Origin: Ignavibacteria bacterium
GTDB lineage: Bacteria > Bacteroidota > Ignavibacteria > UBA10030 > F1-140-MAGs086
Assembly: GCA_016873775.1 (NCBI GenBank)
Contig: VGWC01000018.1
Coordinates: 1-37,539 of the forward strand
DNA length: 37,539 nt
Reading direction: 5' to 3'
Under the pieces are notes generated by a model. The model ran no database searches and was not told where the DNA came from. It was given only the letters and a program-made list of their open reading frames with translations. The translations under genes and the position numbers were made by a program. Positions 26,303 through 34,405 of this stretch are shown here, piece after piece. Every line of letters starts with the position of its first letter. The stretch's first letter is position 1.

Positions 26303-27354
26303 TGAAATATCTTGCATTTTTTTACTTGCTTGTTCTTTGTTGTTCTCCTGTTAGCATTTCGCAGGAAATAAAAACCGGCGGAACAATTTCCGGATACCTT
26401 TTCGGAGATTATTTTTACAAGGTAAAAGGAACTGCGGCGTTAACCGGAGTTTCCGTTTCACAGTATTCAGGTGCGAAAAAAACGGAGCAGGCGTTTCAAT
26501 TGCGCAGAATGTATTTGTATTATGATTATATATTCAACGAAACGTTTTCTTCTCAAATACTTGTTGAAGGAAATGATAAAACTCTCATCGGCGGAAAAAT
26601 GAGTGTGTTCGTCAAAACATCGTTTCTTGAATGGAAAAAATTGATTCCCGAAGGAAGTTTATACATCGGATTAGTGCCAACGCCGACGTGGAGTACTACG
26701 GAGAAAATTTGGAATTATCGTTCCATTGAAAAATCAATTATTGATTATCGAGGATTGGGCATTGGTTCCGATTTGGGGATTTCAGTAAAAGGAAAACTTG
26801 ATGGTGAAGGAATGTTTCATTATGCAGTAATGTTTGGAAACGGAACGGGACAAAAGCCGGAAAACAATAAATACAAAAAGTATTATTTTTCTTTGAGCGC
26901 AAAACCGTTCAACGATTTTATTGTCGAAGGATATTTTGACTTTGAACCGAATGAGCATCAACTTCATAAAACGACGAGAAGAATATTTTGTGCGTATCAA
27001 TCTTCCATTGCCTCCGCAGGATTAGAATTGGTACAACAAACGCAACGAAAATCAATTGCAGCCGGAGGCGATATAAAACCGTTCGGAATATCATTTTTTG
27101 CATGGGCGCCATTGCCAAAAACTGAACATTGCAATACGTTTTTTCGCTTTGATACGTATAATCCGAACACAGAAACAGATATTGCGGGATTCAACGAAAC
27201 ATTCGTTACACTCGGATTCGATTATATGCCGATTCCTAACGTTCATATAATGCCGAATATTTGGATAAATTCGTTTTCAGAAAAAAGTTCGGTAAACGCA
27301 AAAAAAGATTCAGATATTGTTGCACGATTGACTTTTTACTATGTGAATAAATAA
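26302..27354 (+). CDS. Outer-membrane beta-barrel (porin-like) protein
   Basis: About 350 residues, with a signal peptide (MKYLAFFYLLVLCCSPVSISQ). The mature part is rich in alternating aromatic and polar residues (SGYLFGDYFYKV, RRMYLYYDYIF, KYYFSLSAKPF), typical of an outer-membrane beta-barrel. The general look is that of OprP/DcaP-like porins, but I see no specific family signature. The chain ends in an aromatic strand (VARLTFYYVNK), as expected for barrel insertion. The ATG at 26302 overlaps the haem lyase stop and has AAGGAAG about 8 bases upstream, which supports this start. Being coupled to a haem lyase and next to a multihaem operon, it might let electrons or substrates cross the outer membrane. 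It lacks the size of known MtrB/PioB barrels, so that role is speculative. Confidence 0.7.
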   Translation: MKYLAFFYLLVLCCSPVSISQEIKTGGTISGYLFGDYFYKVKGTAALTGVSVSQYSGAKKTEQAFQLRRMYLYYDYIFNETFSSQILVEGNDKTLIGGKMSVFVKTSFLEWKKLIPEGSLYIGLVPTPTWSTTEKIWNYRSIEKSIIDYRGLGIGSDLGISVKGKLDGEGMFHYAVMFGNGTGQKPENNKYKKYYFSLSAKPFNDFIVEGYFDFEPNEHQLHKTTRRIFCAYQSSIASAGLELVQQTQRKSIAAGGDIKPFGISFFAWAPLPKTEHCNTFFRFDTYNPNTETDIAGFNETFVTLGFDYMPIPNVHIMPNIWINSFSEKSSVNAKKDSDIVARLTFYYVNK

Positions 27355-27480
27355 AAAGCAAAGTTAAAACTTACTATATGATAATGAGATTTATTGCGTT
27401 AGAAGTAAAAATATTCTCAATGCTGTAAAGAAATTCGGCAGATATTTTTCACACGTGAAAAGAGCAGCAAACGCATAAAA

Positions 27481-27500
27481 ATTTGACAAAAAGGTCAAAT
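27481..27500. promoter_or_regulatory. Dyad ATTTGAC-N6-GTCAAAT, possible activator or operator site
   Basis: The 7-bp arms are perfect and separated by 6 bases. The site lies about 80-95 bases upstream of the -24/-12 promoter, a usual distance for a bacterial enhancer-binding protein. The regulator is unknown. Confidence 0.4.
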
Positions 27501-27575
27501 GAATAAAAAACAGTTTTTTTGAATAATTTCAAATTGAAGTGAAAAAAAACTGTTATTTTTTTTTTAAAAATAATA

Positions 27576-27591
27576 TGGCACGAAAATTGTG
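27576..27591 (+). promoter_or_regulatory. Sigma-54-type (-24/-12) promoter candidate
   Basis: TGGCACG, four bases, then TTGTG matches the RpoN consensus TGGCACG-N4-TTGC(A/T). GG to the -12 G spacing is correct; the only departure in the core is T for C in the -12 GC. Transcription would start near 27601, leaving a leader of about 58 bases before the ATG at 27659. Confidence 0.5.
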
Positions 27592-27658
27592 TTAGTGAGG
27601 AACGTAGTTAATATCTCACAATAGAAAATTTTTATTACAATTTTCGGAGAATATTTTT

Positions 27659-27984
27659 ATGAAGCAATTCGTTTTATTCATCATTGCAATATTTTTTTCT
27701 ACAACAGCAGCGTATTCACAAAAAGCCGCAATTAAAGTAGAAGCAATCAATAACGGCGATTTGTCGCGTGTATCAATTTTGCTGTTAGGAATTAATAACG
27801 GAATAGAATTACCGAAAGAATTTGCCTTAAAGCAAAACTATCCGAATATTATGACGCCGGAAAATACGAAGTAACGTGGCTCGGAAAAGATGATATCGGA
27901 TTACATGTTTCAAGCGGCGTGTATATTTACCGATTGGAATCAGGAACATTTTCTGTCTCGAAAAAGATGTTAATGATGAAATAA
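27659..27984 (+). pseudogene. Collapsed T9SS-sorted secreted protein (deletion and frameshift)
   Basis: The first frame gives a signal peptide (MKQFVLFIIAIFFSTTAAYSQ), about 30 residues, and the start of a T9SS sorting domain (FALKQNYPN), then stops at 27872-27874. The rest of the sorting domain continues in another frame (YDAGKYEVTW, SSGVYIYRLESG, SKKMLMMK) and ends at TAA 27982-27984. Comparison with intact sorting domains in this window shows that roughly 40 residues between NYPN and YDAGKY have been deleted with loss of frame. The short distance between signal peptide and sorting domain suggests that the functional domain is also missing. A strong terminator (28006-28034) and a sigma-54-like promoter still frame it, so the locus may have died recently. 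Confidence 0.7.
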
Positions 27985-28005
27985 AATAATCTCTTCATCA
28001 AAAAA

Positions 28006-28034
28006 AACCCACGTTATTGAACGTGGGTTTTTTT
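28006..28034 (+). terminator. Strong intrinsic terminator
   Basis: AACCCACGTT, loop ATTG, AACGTGGGTT, then a T-run to 28034. A perfect 10-bp stem with a T-tract; the A-run on the other side could make it work on both strands. Confidence 0.8.
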
Positions 28035-28125
28035 GTTACATCTATGTTATTTAGCGTATTATACTTTTCAAAATCTTTATAGATAATGATTTCTTTCTTT
28101 AAGTAAAAAGCAATAACCAAAAGTG

Positions 28126-28159
28126 AAAAGTGATTTCTATACAACGAAATCGCTTTTTT
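28126..28159 (+). terminator. Intrinsic terminator, related to that at 20869-20898
   Basis: AAAAGTGATTTC pairs with GAAATCGCTTTT (one wobble) around TATACAAC, and the T-run continues to 28159. It shares an 18-base stem-and-tail sequence with the terminator before the Rieske operon. Confidence 0.6.
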
Positions 28160-28272
28160 GTTTTTCCAATTTCTTACTCAATTTCTTTCTATATTTCACA
28201 CAAGAAATTTTCAACAACAATTCATCCAATCTTCAATCTCAAATTCTCTACGTTTCTGAAACTTATTCCTCT

Positions 28273-29046
28273 ATGCACTACACAACCATTTCCGTTACGA
28301 AAGAACATTCCTACGCTATTATTCAATTTCAGCGCGCAGAAGTGTTAAACGCTCTCAATATCAAACTGATGCAGGAACTTGTTGATGCGCTTGAATTGCT
28401 CGACAAGGATGACGAAGTCCGCGCAATAATTCTCACGGGAAACGAGAAAGCATTTGCTGCGGGAGCAGATATAAAAGAAATGGCAGAAGCATCGGCGATG
28501 GAAATGTTGACTCGCGACCAATTTGCGCGATGGGATAAAATTCGAAAAGTGAAAAAACCCATCATCGCAGCAGTCAGCGGATTTGCACTTGGCGGCGGAT
28601 GTGAACTTGTAATGGCGTGCGATATTATTATCGCAAGTGAATCGGCAAAGTTCGGACAACCGGAAATAAACATCGGAGTAATGCCGGGAGCAGGAGGAAC
28701 GCAGCGATTAACACGAGCAGTAGGAAAAGCAAAAGCGATGGAAATCATTCTCACCGGAAAAATGTTTTCTGCAAACGAAGCGTTGCAGTGGGGACTCATC
28801 AATAAAGTTGTTCCCGCAGAATATTATTTGGAAGAAGCAAAAAACATTGCAAAAGAAATTGCAAGCAAGCCGCCAATCGCAGTTTGTCTTGCCAAAGAAT
28901 CTATTTTGAAATCGTTCGATACGACGATGGAGGGAGGATTGGAATTTGAACGGAAGAATTTCTATTTGCTGTTTGCGAGCGATGACCAGAAAGAAGGAAT
29001 GAACGCATTTGTTGAAAAACGAAAAGCGGAATGGAAAGGGAGATGA
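28273..29046 (+). CDS. Enoyl-CoA hydratase (crotonase family)
   Basis: 257 residues from ATG 28273, the normal length for enoyl-CoA hydratase, which adds water to trans-2-enoyl-CoA in fatty-acid or butyrate-type oxidation. The frame stays open 150 bases further upstream, but that part reads as low-complexity sequence and overlaps a terminator, so the start at MHYTTISV is preferred. Motifs: AFAAGADIKEM (first oxyanion-hole segment), SGFALGGGCELVMACD and GQPEINIGVMPGAGGTQRL, the last two with both glutamates expected at the active site. This points to a true hydratase, not an isomerase. It stands alone between terminators and the subtilase gene. Functionally it would follow the acyl-CoA dehydrogenase at 7949-9670. 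Confidence 0.92.
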   Translation: MHYTTISVTKEHSYAIIQFQRAEVLNALNIKLMQELVDALELLDKDDEVRAIILTGNEKAFAAGADIKEMAEASAMEMLTRDQFARWDKIRKVKKPIIAAVSGFALGGGCELVMACDIIIASESAKFGQPEINIGVMPGAGGTQRLTRAVGKAKAMEIILTGKMFSANEALQWGLINKVVPAEYYLEEAKNIAKEIASKPPIAVCLAKESILKSFDTTMEGGLEFERKNFYLLFASDDQKEGMNAFVEKRKAEWKGR

Positions 29047-29132
29047 TGTTGAAAAAGTTTTCCCAATGAAATTTTCATAACTTTTGCCGTAATTTTTTGC
29101 CGAATGTATCGGAGGTTCAACCAAAGTTTATT

Positions 29133-32100
29133 ATGAAGAAATCAATATTATTCTTACTTCTTGTATCTTTCTCGCCTTCCTTTTCGCAAGTGGAACAGAA
29201 AATCTCACCTCTGTTGCAACAGAAACTTTCCATCGCAACAGAAGATGAACAACTGCTCGTATGGATATTTTTTACAGATAAAGGAATTGCAACGGAACGA
29301 TATTTTGCGAACCCGATTGCTGTTGTAAGTGAAAAATCTCTTCAGCGTCGCGCAAAAGTTTTCCCCGTTTCTTCCCTTATTGATTACAGCGATTTGCCCG
29401 TGAATGAGCATTATATTTCTCCACTTCTGGAATTGGGTTTTCGTTTGAAACATACATCGAAGTGGTTTAATGGCATAAGCGGCTATGTTCAAAAATCATC
29501 TCTTGAACAATTTGCACAGTTTTCTTTCGTACAAAACATAGATGTTGTGTATACATTGAAAAAGAAATACAACGTTGAAGATAACGCAACACAAATTATT
29601 CCGAGTGACCATTTGCAAAAAAACGAACATACATATAATTATGGTTCATCGTTCACACAACTGAATCAAATCAATGTTCCCCCCGTTCACGATTTGGGAA
29701 TAACGGGACAAGGAATAGTTATCTGCGTAATGGATGCAGGTTTCAATAATCTTCCGCACGAAGTTTTTGCGAATATGAATATCATTGCGAAATGGGATTT
29801 TGTGAATAATGACCCCGATGTTGGCGATGGAAACGATATGGGAAGCGGCTCGCACGGAACGCAAACACTTTCGACGATTGGCGGATTTAAAGAAGGAAAA
29901 CTCCTTGGTCCAGCGTTTAGCGCAACGTACATTCTTGCAAAAACAGAAAATACCGACAGCGAAACTCCGATTGAAGAAGATAACTGGATTGCTGCTGCTG
30001 AATGGGCAGATAGTATCGGTGTTGATGTTACGTCCACTTCGCTTGGATATATTACATTTGATGCGCCGTATCCAAGTTACACGTGGCAAAGTATGAACGG
30101 AAATACTTGCAGAATAACAATCGGCGCAGATATGGCGGCGGCAAAAGGAATTGTCGTCGTGAATTCTGCTGGAAATGAAGGAGACGACGCAAACCATAAC
30201 ACGCTTGGTGCGCCTTCCGATGGCGATAGCGTTATTGCAGTTGGCGCCGTCGGTTCTTCCGGTTCGCGTTCGTCGTTCAGCAGTGTTGGTCCCACAGTTG
30301 ACGGAAGAATCAAACCTGATGTGATGGCGATGGGTTCAAGTGTTGCTGTAGCAAGTCCATCGAATGTTTCGGGATATACAACGAGCAGCGGAACGTCATT
30401 CAGTTGTCCGCTTGCAGCGGGAGTTGCAGCGTTGATACTTTCTGCGAATCCTGTTCTTACGCCAATGCAAGTTCGTGAAGCAATGAGAAATACCGCATCG
30501 CGGTATAATAATCCCGATAAGTATTACGGATGGGGAATTTTGGATGCGTATGATGCGCTCAATTATTTTCGAATTCAGATTGCACATATTCCGTTAGCAG
30601 ATACGGAAAATCCGAATCGCGAGCATAAAATTTCTGCAACATTTTCTTCTCATTTTCCGTTGAGTGAATCGCAATATGTTTTTTACTCTGTTAATTCTGC
30701 ACCGCATTTTGATTCTGTGTTGATGATACCAACGGGAAATACAAATTCGTTTGAAGCAGTAATACCTATTTCAGAAAACAATGTTACCATTCGCTATTTT
30801 ATACGCGCATCGCTTGCAACGCCCGTATATACGTATTTGCCCTTTAATGCGCCGGAAGGATATTTTCAGTTCTTTGTTGGAGAAGATACTATGCCTCCCG
30901 TTATTTCACATCGTCGCCTTGGAAATCAATCGCTTCTTACGTGGCCTCCTGTGATTACAGCAAACATTACTGATAACATTGGTGTAAAAAATGTTTCGGT
31001 TCAATGGAAACATAACGGCGTTCAACAGGAGGAATTTTTACTCGTGCGTTTCAACAATACCATAGAATTCCAATTAGAAATTCCTTTAGCCGATTCGTTG
31101 GTTTCCGTCGGCGATATTTTTTCGTACAGAATTATTGCAACAGATTCTGCAACGCAAACAAACACAACATTTTATCCCAACGCTTCAACGGAAATTTCTT
31201 TTACTGTTGTGAACTTCGCGAATTACACAACTACGTTTGATTTGACAAATGGCGAACTTACTTCAACAAACGATTGGCAATGGGGAACTCCACAACCTTT
31301 GCCTTCGCCGCATTCTTCGCCAAAAGTATGGGGAACAATTCTCAACGGTAATTACTCAACAGGTCCTTTACTTTCAACGTTGAACACACCTTCGCTTTAC
31401 GTAACAGATGCAAATGCGACATTTTCGTTTTGGCATTGGTACATCATTGAAAATAGATACGACGGTGGTAACGTAAAAATTTCCGTCAATGGAAATCCGT
31501 TTGTACTCATCACACCTCTCGAAAATTACGACGACGGTGGTAACGTAAAAATTTCCGTCAATGGAAATCCGTTTGTACTCATCACACCTCTCGAAAATTA
31601 CGACACAACACTTTCAACACAGTATCAAAATCCCATTGGAGGAGAGCGTGCATTCAGTGGAAATTCGGGAACGTGGAAAGTTGCAACATTTCATTTGAAT
31701 GGCATTGTTAATGTTGGCGACAACGTTATTTTCTCGTTTCAATTTGGTGTTGATACATACGTTGAATATTCGGGATGGTATATTGATGACATTGTTTGTA
31801 ACGGTTTAGGATGGATTCCGGTTTCCGTTTTGCAATCGCAAATGGAAATTCCGCAAACGATTTCGTTGTTGCAAAATTATCCCAATCCATTTAATCCGAC
31901 GACAACGATTCGATTTGAAATTCCCGTAGGGGCAATTCATGAATTGCCCTTACAAACAACGTTGAAAATTTACAACATTCTTGGACGAGAAGTAGCAACA
32001 CTTTTGAATAATGAAGAAATGGATGCAGGCAAACACGAAATTCAATTCGATGGAAGTAAATTTGCAAGCGGAGTGTATTTCTATCGGTTAAGTGTAATAC

Positions 32101-32153
32101 AACGTGGAAAGTTGTATTCTATTGAAACGAAGAAAATGATTTTGTTGAAGTAA
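29133..32153 (+). CDS. Secreted subtilisin-like serine protease with T9SS sorting domain
   Basis: About 1006 residues from ATG 29133: a signal peptide (MKKSILFLLLVSFSPSFSQ), a propeptide-like region, an S8 catalytic domain, beta-rich domains and a C-terminal type A sorting domain (LLQNYPNPFNPTTTI ... ASGVYFYRL). Catalytic residues are D201 (VMDAG), H241 (GSHGTQ) and S422 (GTSFSCPLAAGVAAL), with the oxyanion Asn in NSAGNEGDD. The sorting domain sends it through the type IX system to the cell surface. Two oddities are present. There is a perfect 72-bp tandem duplication (31461-31604) adding 24 residues to a domain after residue 775. There is also a palindrome insertion in the sorting domain (31926-31953). 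A GGAGG lies 17 bases before the ATG, too far to be a clear ribosome site. Confidence 0.92.
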   Translation: MKKSILFLLLVSFSPSFSQVEQKISPLLQQKLSIATEDEQLLVWIFFTDKGIATERYFANPIAVVSEKSLQRRAKVFPVSSLIDYSDLPVNEHYISPLLELGFRLKHTSKWFNGISGYVQKSSLEQFAQFSFVQNIDVVYTLKKKYNVEDNATQIIPSDHLQKNEHTYNYGSSFTQLNQINVPPVHDLGITGQGIVICVMDAGFNNLPHEVFANMNIIAKWDFVNNDPDVGDGNDMGSGSHGTQTLSTIGGFKEGKLLGPAFSATYILAKTENTDSETPIEEDNWIAAAEWADSIGVDVTSTSLGYITFDAPYPSYTWQSMNGNTCRITIGADMAAAKGIVVVNSAGNEGDDANHNTLGAPSDGDSVIAVGAVGSSGSRSSFSSVGPTVDGRIKPDVMAMGSSVAVASPSNVSGYTTSSGTSFSCPLAAGVAALILSANPVLTPMQVREAMRNTASRYNNPDKYYGWGILDAYDALNYFRIQIAHIPLADTENPNREHKISATFSSHFPLSESQYVFYSVNSAPHFDSVLMIPTGNTNSFEAVIPISENNVTIRYFIRASLATPVYTYLPFNAPEGYFQFFVGEDTMPPVISHRRLGNQSLLTWPPVITANITDNIGVKNVSVQWKHNGVQQEEFLLVRFNNTIEFQLEIPLADSLVSVGDIFSYRIIATDSATQTNTTFYPNASTEISFTVVNFANYTTTFDLTNGELTSTNDWQWGTPQPLPSPHSSPKVWGTILNGNYSTGPLLSTLNTPSLYVTDANATFSFWHWYIIENRYDGGNVKISVNGNPFVLITPLENYDDGGNVKISVNGNPFVLITPLENYDTTLSTQYQNPIGGERAFSGNSGTWKVATFHLNGIVNVGDNVIFSFQFGVDTYVEYSGWYIDDIVCNGLGWIPVSVLQSQMEIPQTISLLQNYPNPFNPTTTIRFEIPVGAIHELPLQTTLKIYNILGREVATLLNNEEMDAGKHEIQFDGSKFASGVYFYRLSVIQRGKLYSIETKKMILLK
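31461..31604 (+). repeat. Perfect 72-bp tandem duplication inside the subtilase gene
   Basis: Two identical head-to-tail 72-bp units (31461-31532 and 31533-31604), each encoding DGGNVKISVNGNPFVLI and the next seven residues. The frame is kept. No base differs between copies, so the event is very recent or an assembly artefact. Confidence 0.95.
31926..31953 (+). repeat. Palindromic repeat GTAGGGGCAATTC inserted in-frame in a T9SS sorting domain
   Basis: GTAGGGGCAATTC, AT, GAATTGCCCTTAC forms a 13-bp stem with one mismatch. It adds residues VGAIHELPLQ between FEIP and TTLKIYNILG, where intact sorting domains have no such segment. Palindromes of this type (GTAGGGGC...GCCCCTAC) are common interspersed repeats in several phyla. 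Confidence 0.7.
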
Positions 32154-32467
32154 GGTGTGCGGATTTCTCGAATCCGCGAGTTCGTGAACGTAGAGCCAAT
32201 TTGGGAAATGGTCTCTGCTTACGCATTCGTAAAAATGCGAGGGTGGCAAATATACCGAGGTAAGTTTTTCAGGTAAGAGGAAATAAGTTTTCCTTTTCAA
32301 GAAAATATTTCCTATTTTCAATCCGAAATTTTACTCTGAACTGCGTGGACGTTTTTTCACGTGGTTTTTTTCACGTGCAGTTATCTCTGAAATAAAACCT
32401 TTACCAAAGGTATCTGATTTTTCAAAAAATTACAATTCATTATCTATAATCGTTAAGGAACATTGTT
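32154..32467. other. 314-bp intergenic region with paired hairpins and a promoter
   Basis: No gene is seen. It holds two short hairpins (GCGGATT/AATCCGC at 32159-32177 and CGCATT/AATGCG at 32222-32239), separated by an imperfectly self-complementary stretch, together resembling a REP pair. Two CACGTG sequences lie in a T-rich stretch around 32355-32380. A promoter for the next gene is at 32421-32450. Confidence 0.5.
32421..32450 (+). promoter_or_regulatory. Candidate sigma-70 promoter and ribosome site for the Omp28-like gene
   Basis: TTCAAA (32421-32426), an 18-base spacer, then a perfect TATAAT (32445-32450). AAGGA at 32455-32459 stands 8 bases before the ATG at 32468, one of the clearer Shine-Dalgarno sites in the window. 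Promoter and ribosome site are close, so the true transcription start would leave a very short leader. Confidence 0.4.
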
Positions 32468-33517
32468 ATGAAGAATTTCAGCACTCTTCTTTTTACTCTA
32501 CTCATATTGTTATTTTCAACAAACGCTAACGCGGGTTTTCCACGTACGGTTCTTTGTGAAGATTTTACCAGTACAACGTGTCCACCGTGCGCGCCCGCAA
32601 ATCAATACTTTGATAACTGGTATGCAAATTACGGCGGACAAGACCAGGTTGCCGTTATCAAATACCACGTGTGGTGGCCCTCGCCTGGAAATGACCCGTA
32701 TTATCTCGCGAACACCTCCGATGTGCAAACACGAAACACGTACTACGCAAACAATTACGCGCCGCATTTGTTTATTGACGGAAATGTTGATGGCGGTTCG
32801 TCGTACACTTCGTGGCCCGGTTTGATTGAGCCGCGATTTTTCAGTTTCAGTCCGTTTGAAATAAAACTTTCCGGAACATTCAACGCAACAAGCGGAACAG
32901 TAATTATCAAAGTTCGAAACGATGGGACAACAATCCCAAGCGGAACATTGGTGTTGCATACAGTCGTTATCGAAAATGGTTTGTTATACACTGGTCCCAA
33001 CGGTGACCCGCGGCATGAACAAGTAATGCGAAAAATGTATCCGAATGCAAGCGGCGAAACATTTACTATTGCTTTAAACGATTCGCTTTCATTCACAAGA
33101 AATATTACGTGGAACTCGAATTGGGGGATGAACAATAGCGAAATAGTTGTCTTTGTACAGGTAAAAGAAACAAAAGCAGTGTTACAAGCCGCAAAACAAC
33201 GCATTGACGAACTCGTTGTTGGTGTCAATGAACAAACGGTGCTACCACAAAAAGTTCTGCTTCACCAAAATTATCCGAACCCGTTCAATCCTTCGACACT
33301 CATTACTTATGATTTACCCGTTAGTTCGTTTGTTACGCTTCGCATCGTGAATATTCTTGGACAAGAAGTCGCAACAATAGTGAACGAGCAACAGGAAGCC
33401 GGAAATCACTCCCTCGTATTTGATGCAAGCGGGAAAAAATTTTCCAGCGGTGTGTATTTTTATCGTTTAACAACGGGAAACACAACACAAACTCGAAAAT
33501 TTGTTTTGATGAAGTAA
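32468..33517 (+). CDS. Omp28-like thioredoxin-fold secreted protein with T9SS sorting domain
   Basis: 349 residues: a signal peptide (to about residue 22, STNANA), a thioredoxin-like domain with a CPPC motif (C38-C41 in FTSTTCPPCAPAN), a middle beta-sandwich-like region and a C-terminal type A sorting domain (LHQNYPNPFNPST ... SSGVYFYRLTTG ... KFVLMK). The N-terminal part matches the Omp28-related outer-membrane protein family. The CPPC pair suggests thiol-disulfide chemistry or binding at the cell surface, but the partner is unknown. A clear AAGGA site supports the start, and a strong terminator follows, so it is a single-gene transcript. The function of the family is poorly known. Confidence 0.85.
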   Translation: MKNFSTLLFTLLILLFSTNANAGFPRTVLCEDFTSTTCPPCAPANQYFDNWYANYGGQDQVAVIKYHVWWPSPGNDPYYLANTSDVQTRNTYYANNYAPHLFIDGNVDGGSSYTSWPGLIEPRFFSFSPFEIKLSGTFNATSGTVIIKVRNDGTTIPSGTLVLHTVVIENGLLYTGPNGDPRHEQVMRKMYPNASGETFTIALNDSLSFTRNITWNSNWGMNNSEIVVFVQVKETKAVLQAAKQRIDELVVGVNEQTVLPQKVLLHQNYPNPFNPSTLITYDLPVSSFVTLRIVNILGQEVATIVNEQQEAGNHSLVFDASGKKFSSGVYFYRLTTGNTTQTRKFVLMK

Positions 33518-33886
33518 ATTTTTGCAACGAGTTACAATTCAATCCCACGTATTTCACAATGCGTGGGATTTTTTTTCGACAGTTTTTTTTTCGGCGAATA
33601 TGGAAAAGAAAATATTTTTAGAAATCCACACCCCAAGATTTTTTGTATATATTCTCGCCCAAAGAAAATAAAAAGAATGGCGATTAAAATAACAACTGAA
33701 TTAAAGATGAAAGAAAACTCCGCAATAGCGGATATATCTTTGATGATGCTTGCAATATGTGATATAATATTCTCTTATCATTTTGTGAGTAAAGGAAACG
33801 TGTATTATGAAAACTACGATACGATGCGGCACAACACGACGTATTCGTCACTCTGAGCACAGTGCAACGAAGTCGAAAAGTGAAAT
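33518..33886. other. 369-bp region with terminator and repeat debris
   Basis: An intrinsic terminator lies at 33541-33576. An open frame at 33563-33856 starts inside that terminator, has no recognisable domain and odd composition, so I do not call it a gene. At 33847-33882 the sequence GTCACTCTGAGC...CAACGAAGTCGAAAAGTG looks like one arm of the GTCATTCTGAG-type interspersed repeat. Confidence 0.5.
33541..33576 (+). terminator. Strong intrinsic terminator after the Omp28-like gene
   Basis: AATCCCACG, a 12-base loop, CGTGGGATT, then a T-run to 33576. It is a perfect 9-bp stem with a clear T-tract. Confidence 0.75.
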
Positions 33887-34405
33887 ATGAAATTCTATCC
33901 CTTCATTCTCATCACCGAAGAAATGCTCGATGAAGCGTTGCGGCTTGTTCCAACAACGCAAGTGAAACGCACGATTGCATCGAACATTGATACGCTCGCT
34001 GGGCATTTGGGAGAATTTGCTTTTGCGCAATTTTATTTCGGTGATTGGAAGAAAAATAATGTCGGAAAGAATAAAGGCAAAACCGATTTCCAAAATTTTG
34101 AGATAAAGACTTCCGCGTTTCCATTCAGTGAAAAATTGAATTTACTTGTCCGCGAAGATTACGCGATGAAACGCAAACCAAAATTTTATGTACAAATTAT
34201 TCTCGATGTTGATTCACGAAATGCAAATACGATTTCGCCGAACACGAAAGCATACATTTGCGGTTTTGCTACTGCGGAAGATATTGATAACGCGCCGCTC
34301 AAAGATTTCGGAAGTAAACTTTCTGAACGCGGCGGATACAAGTGCAAATATATTTCCATCAAAAATTTGAAACCAATTGAAGAATTGAGAAGAGAACACG
34401 GATGA
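33887..34405 (+). CDS. Uncharacterised protein with a possible PD-(D/E)XK nuclease signature
   Basis: I do not recognise the family. The 172-residue protein has no signal peptide or membrane helix. A region GEFAFAQFYF (E43) followed by GKTDFQNFEIKTS, with D67, E72 and K74, fits the E ... D-x(n)-E-x-K layout of PD-(D/E)XK nucleases such as restriction and repair enzymes; the sequence beyond it (KFYVQIILDV) could be the next core strand. The last residues and the TGA stop come from a palindromic repeat (34394-34472), so the natural C-terminus may have been altered. No methyltransferase is adjacent. A nuclease role is a hypothesis from the motif alone. Confidence 0.7.
   Translation: MKFYPFILITEEMLDEALRLVPTTQVKRTIASNIDTLAGHLGEFAFAQFYFGDWKKNNVGKNKGKTDFQNFEIKTSAFPFSEKLNLLVREDYAMKRKPKFYVQIILDVDSRNANTISPNTKAYICGFATAEDIDNAPLKDFGSKLSERGGYKCKYISIKNLKPIEELRREHG

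Larger units (their letters stand above)
27355..27658. other. 304-bp AT-rich regulatory region
   Basis: No gene is seen. It contains an inverted repeat ATTTGAC-N6-GTCAAAT at 27481-27500, a 12-bp inverted repeat (27509-27520 against 27543-27554) and a sigma-54-like promoter at 27576-27591. This arrangement, with upstream dyads and a -24/-12 site, is what is expected for an activator-dependent promoter. Confidence 0.5.

Noticed and set aside
27659-27874. Complete small secreted protein of 71 residues
   Set aside because: The sorting domain clearly continues in another frame to 27984, so the short frame is a broken gene and not a finished product.
28123-28272. N-terminal extension of the enoyl-CoA hydratase
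   Set aside because: The extra 50 residues are low-complexity, overlap the terminator hairpin at 28126-28159, and are not part of the crotonase fold; the start at 28273 gives the normal length.
33563-33856. 97-codon frame between the Omp28-like gene and the next gene
   Set aside because: It starts inside a terminator hairpin, has a stretch of phenylalanines from the T-tract, and shows no domain or ribosome site.
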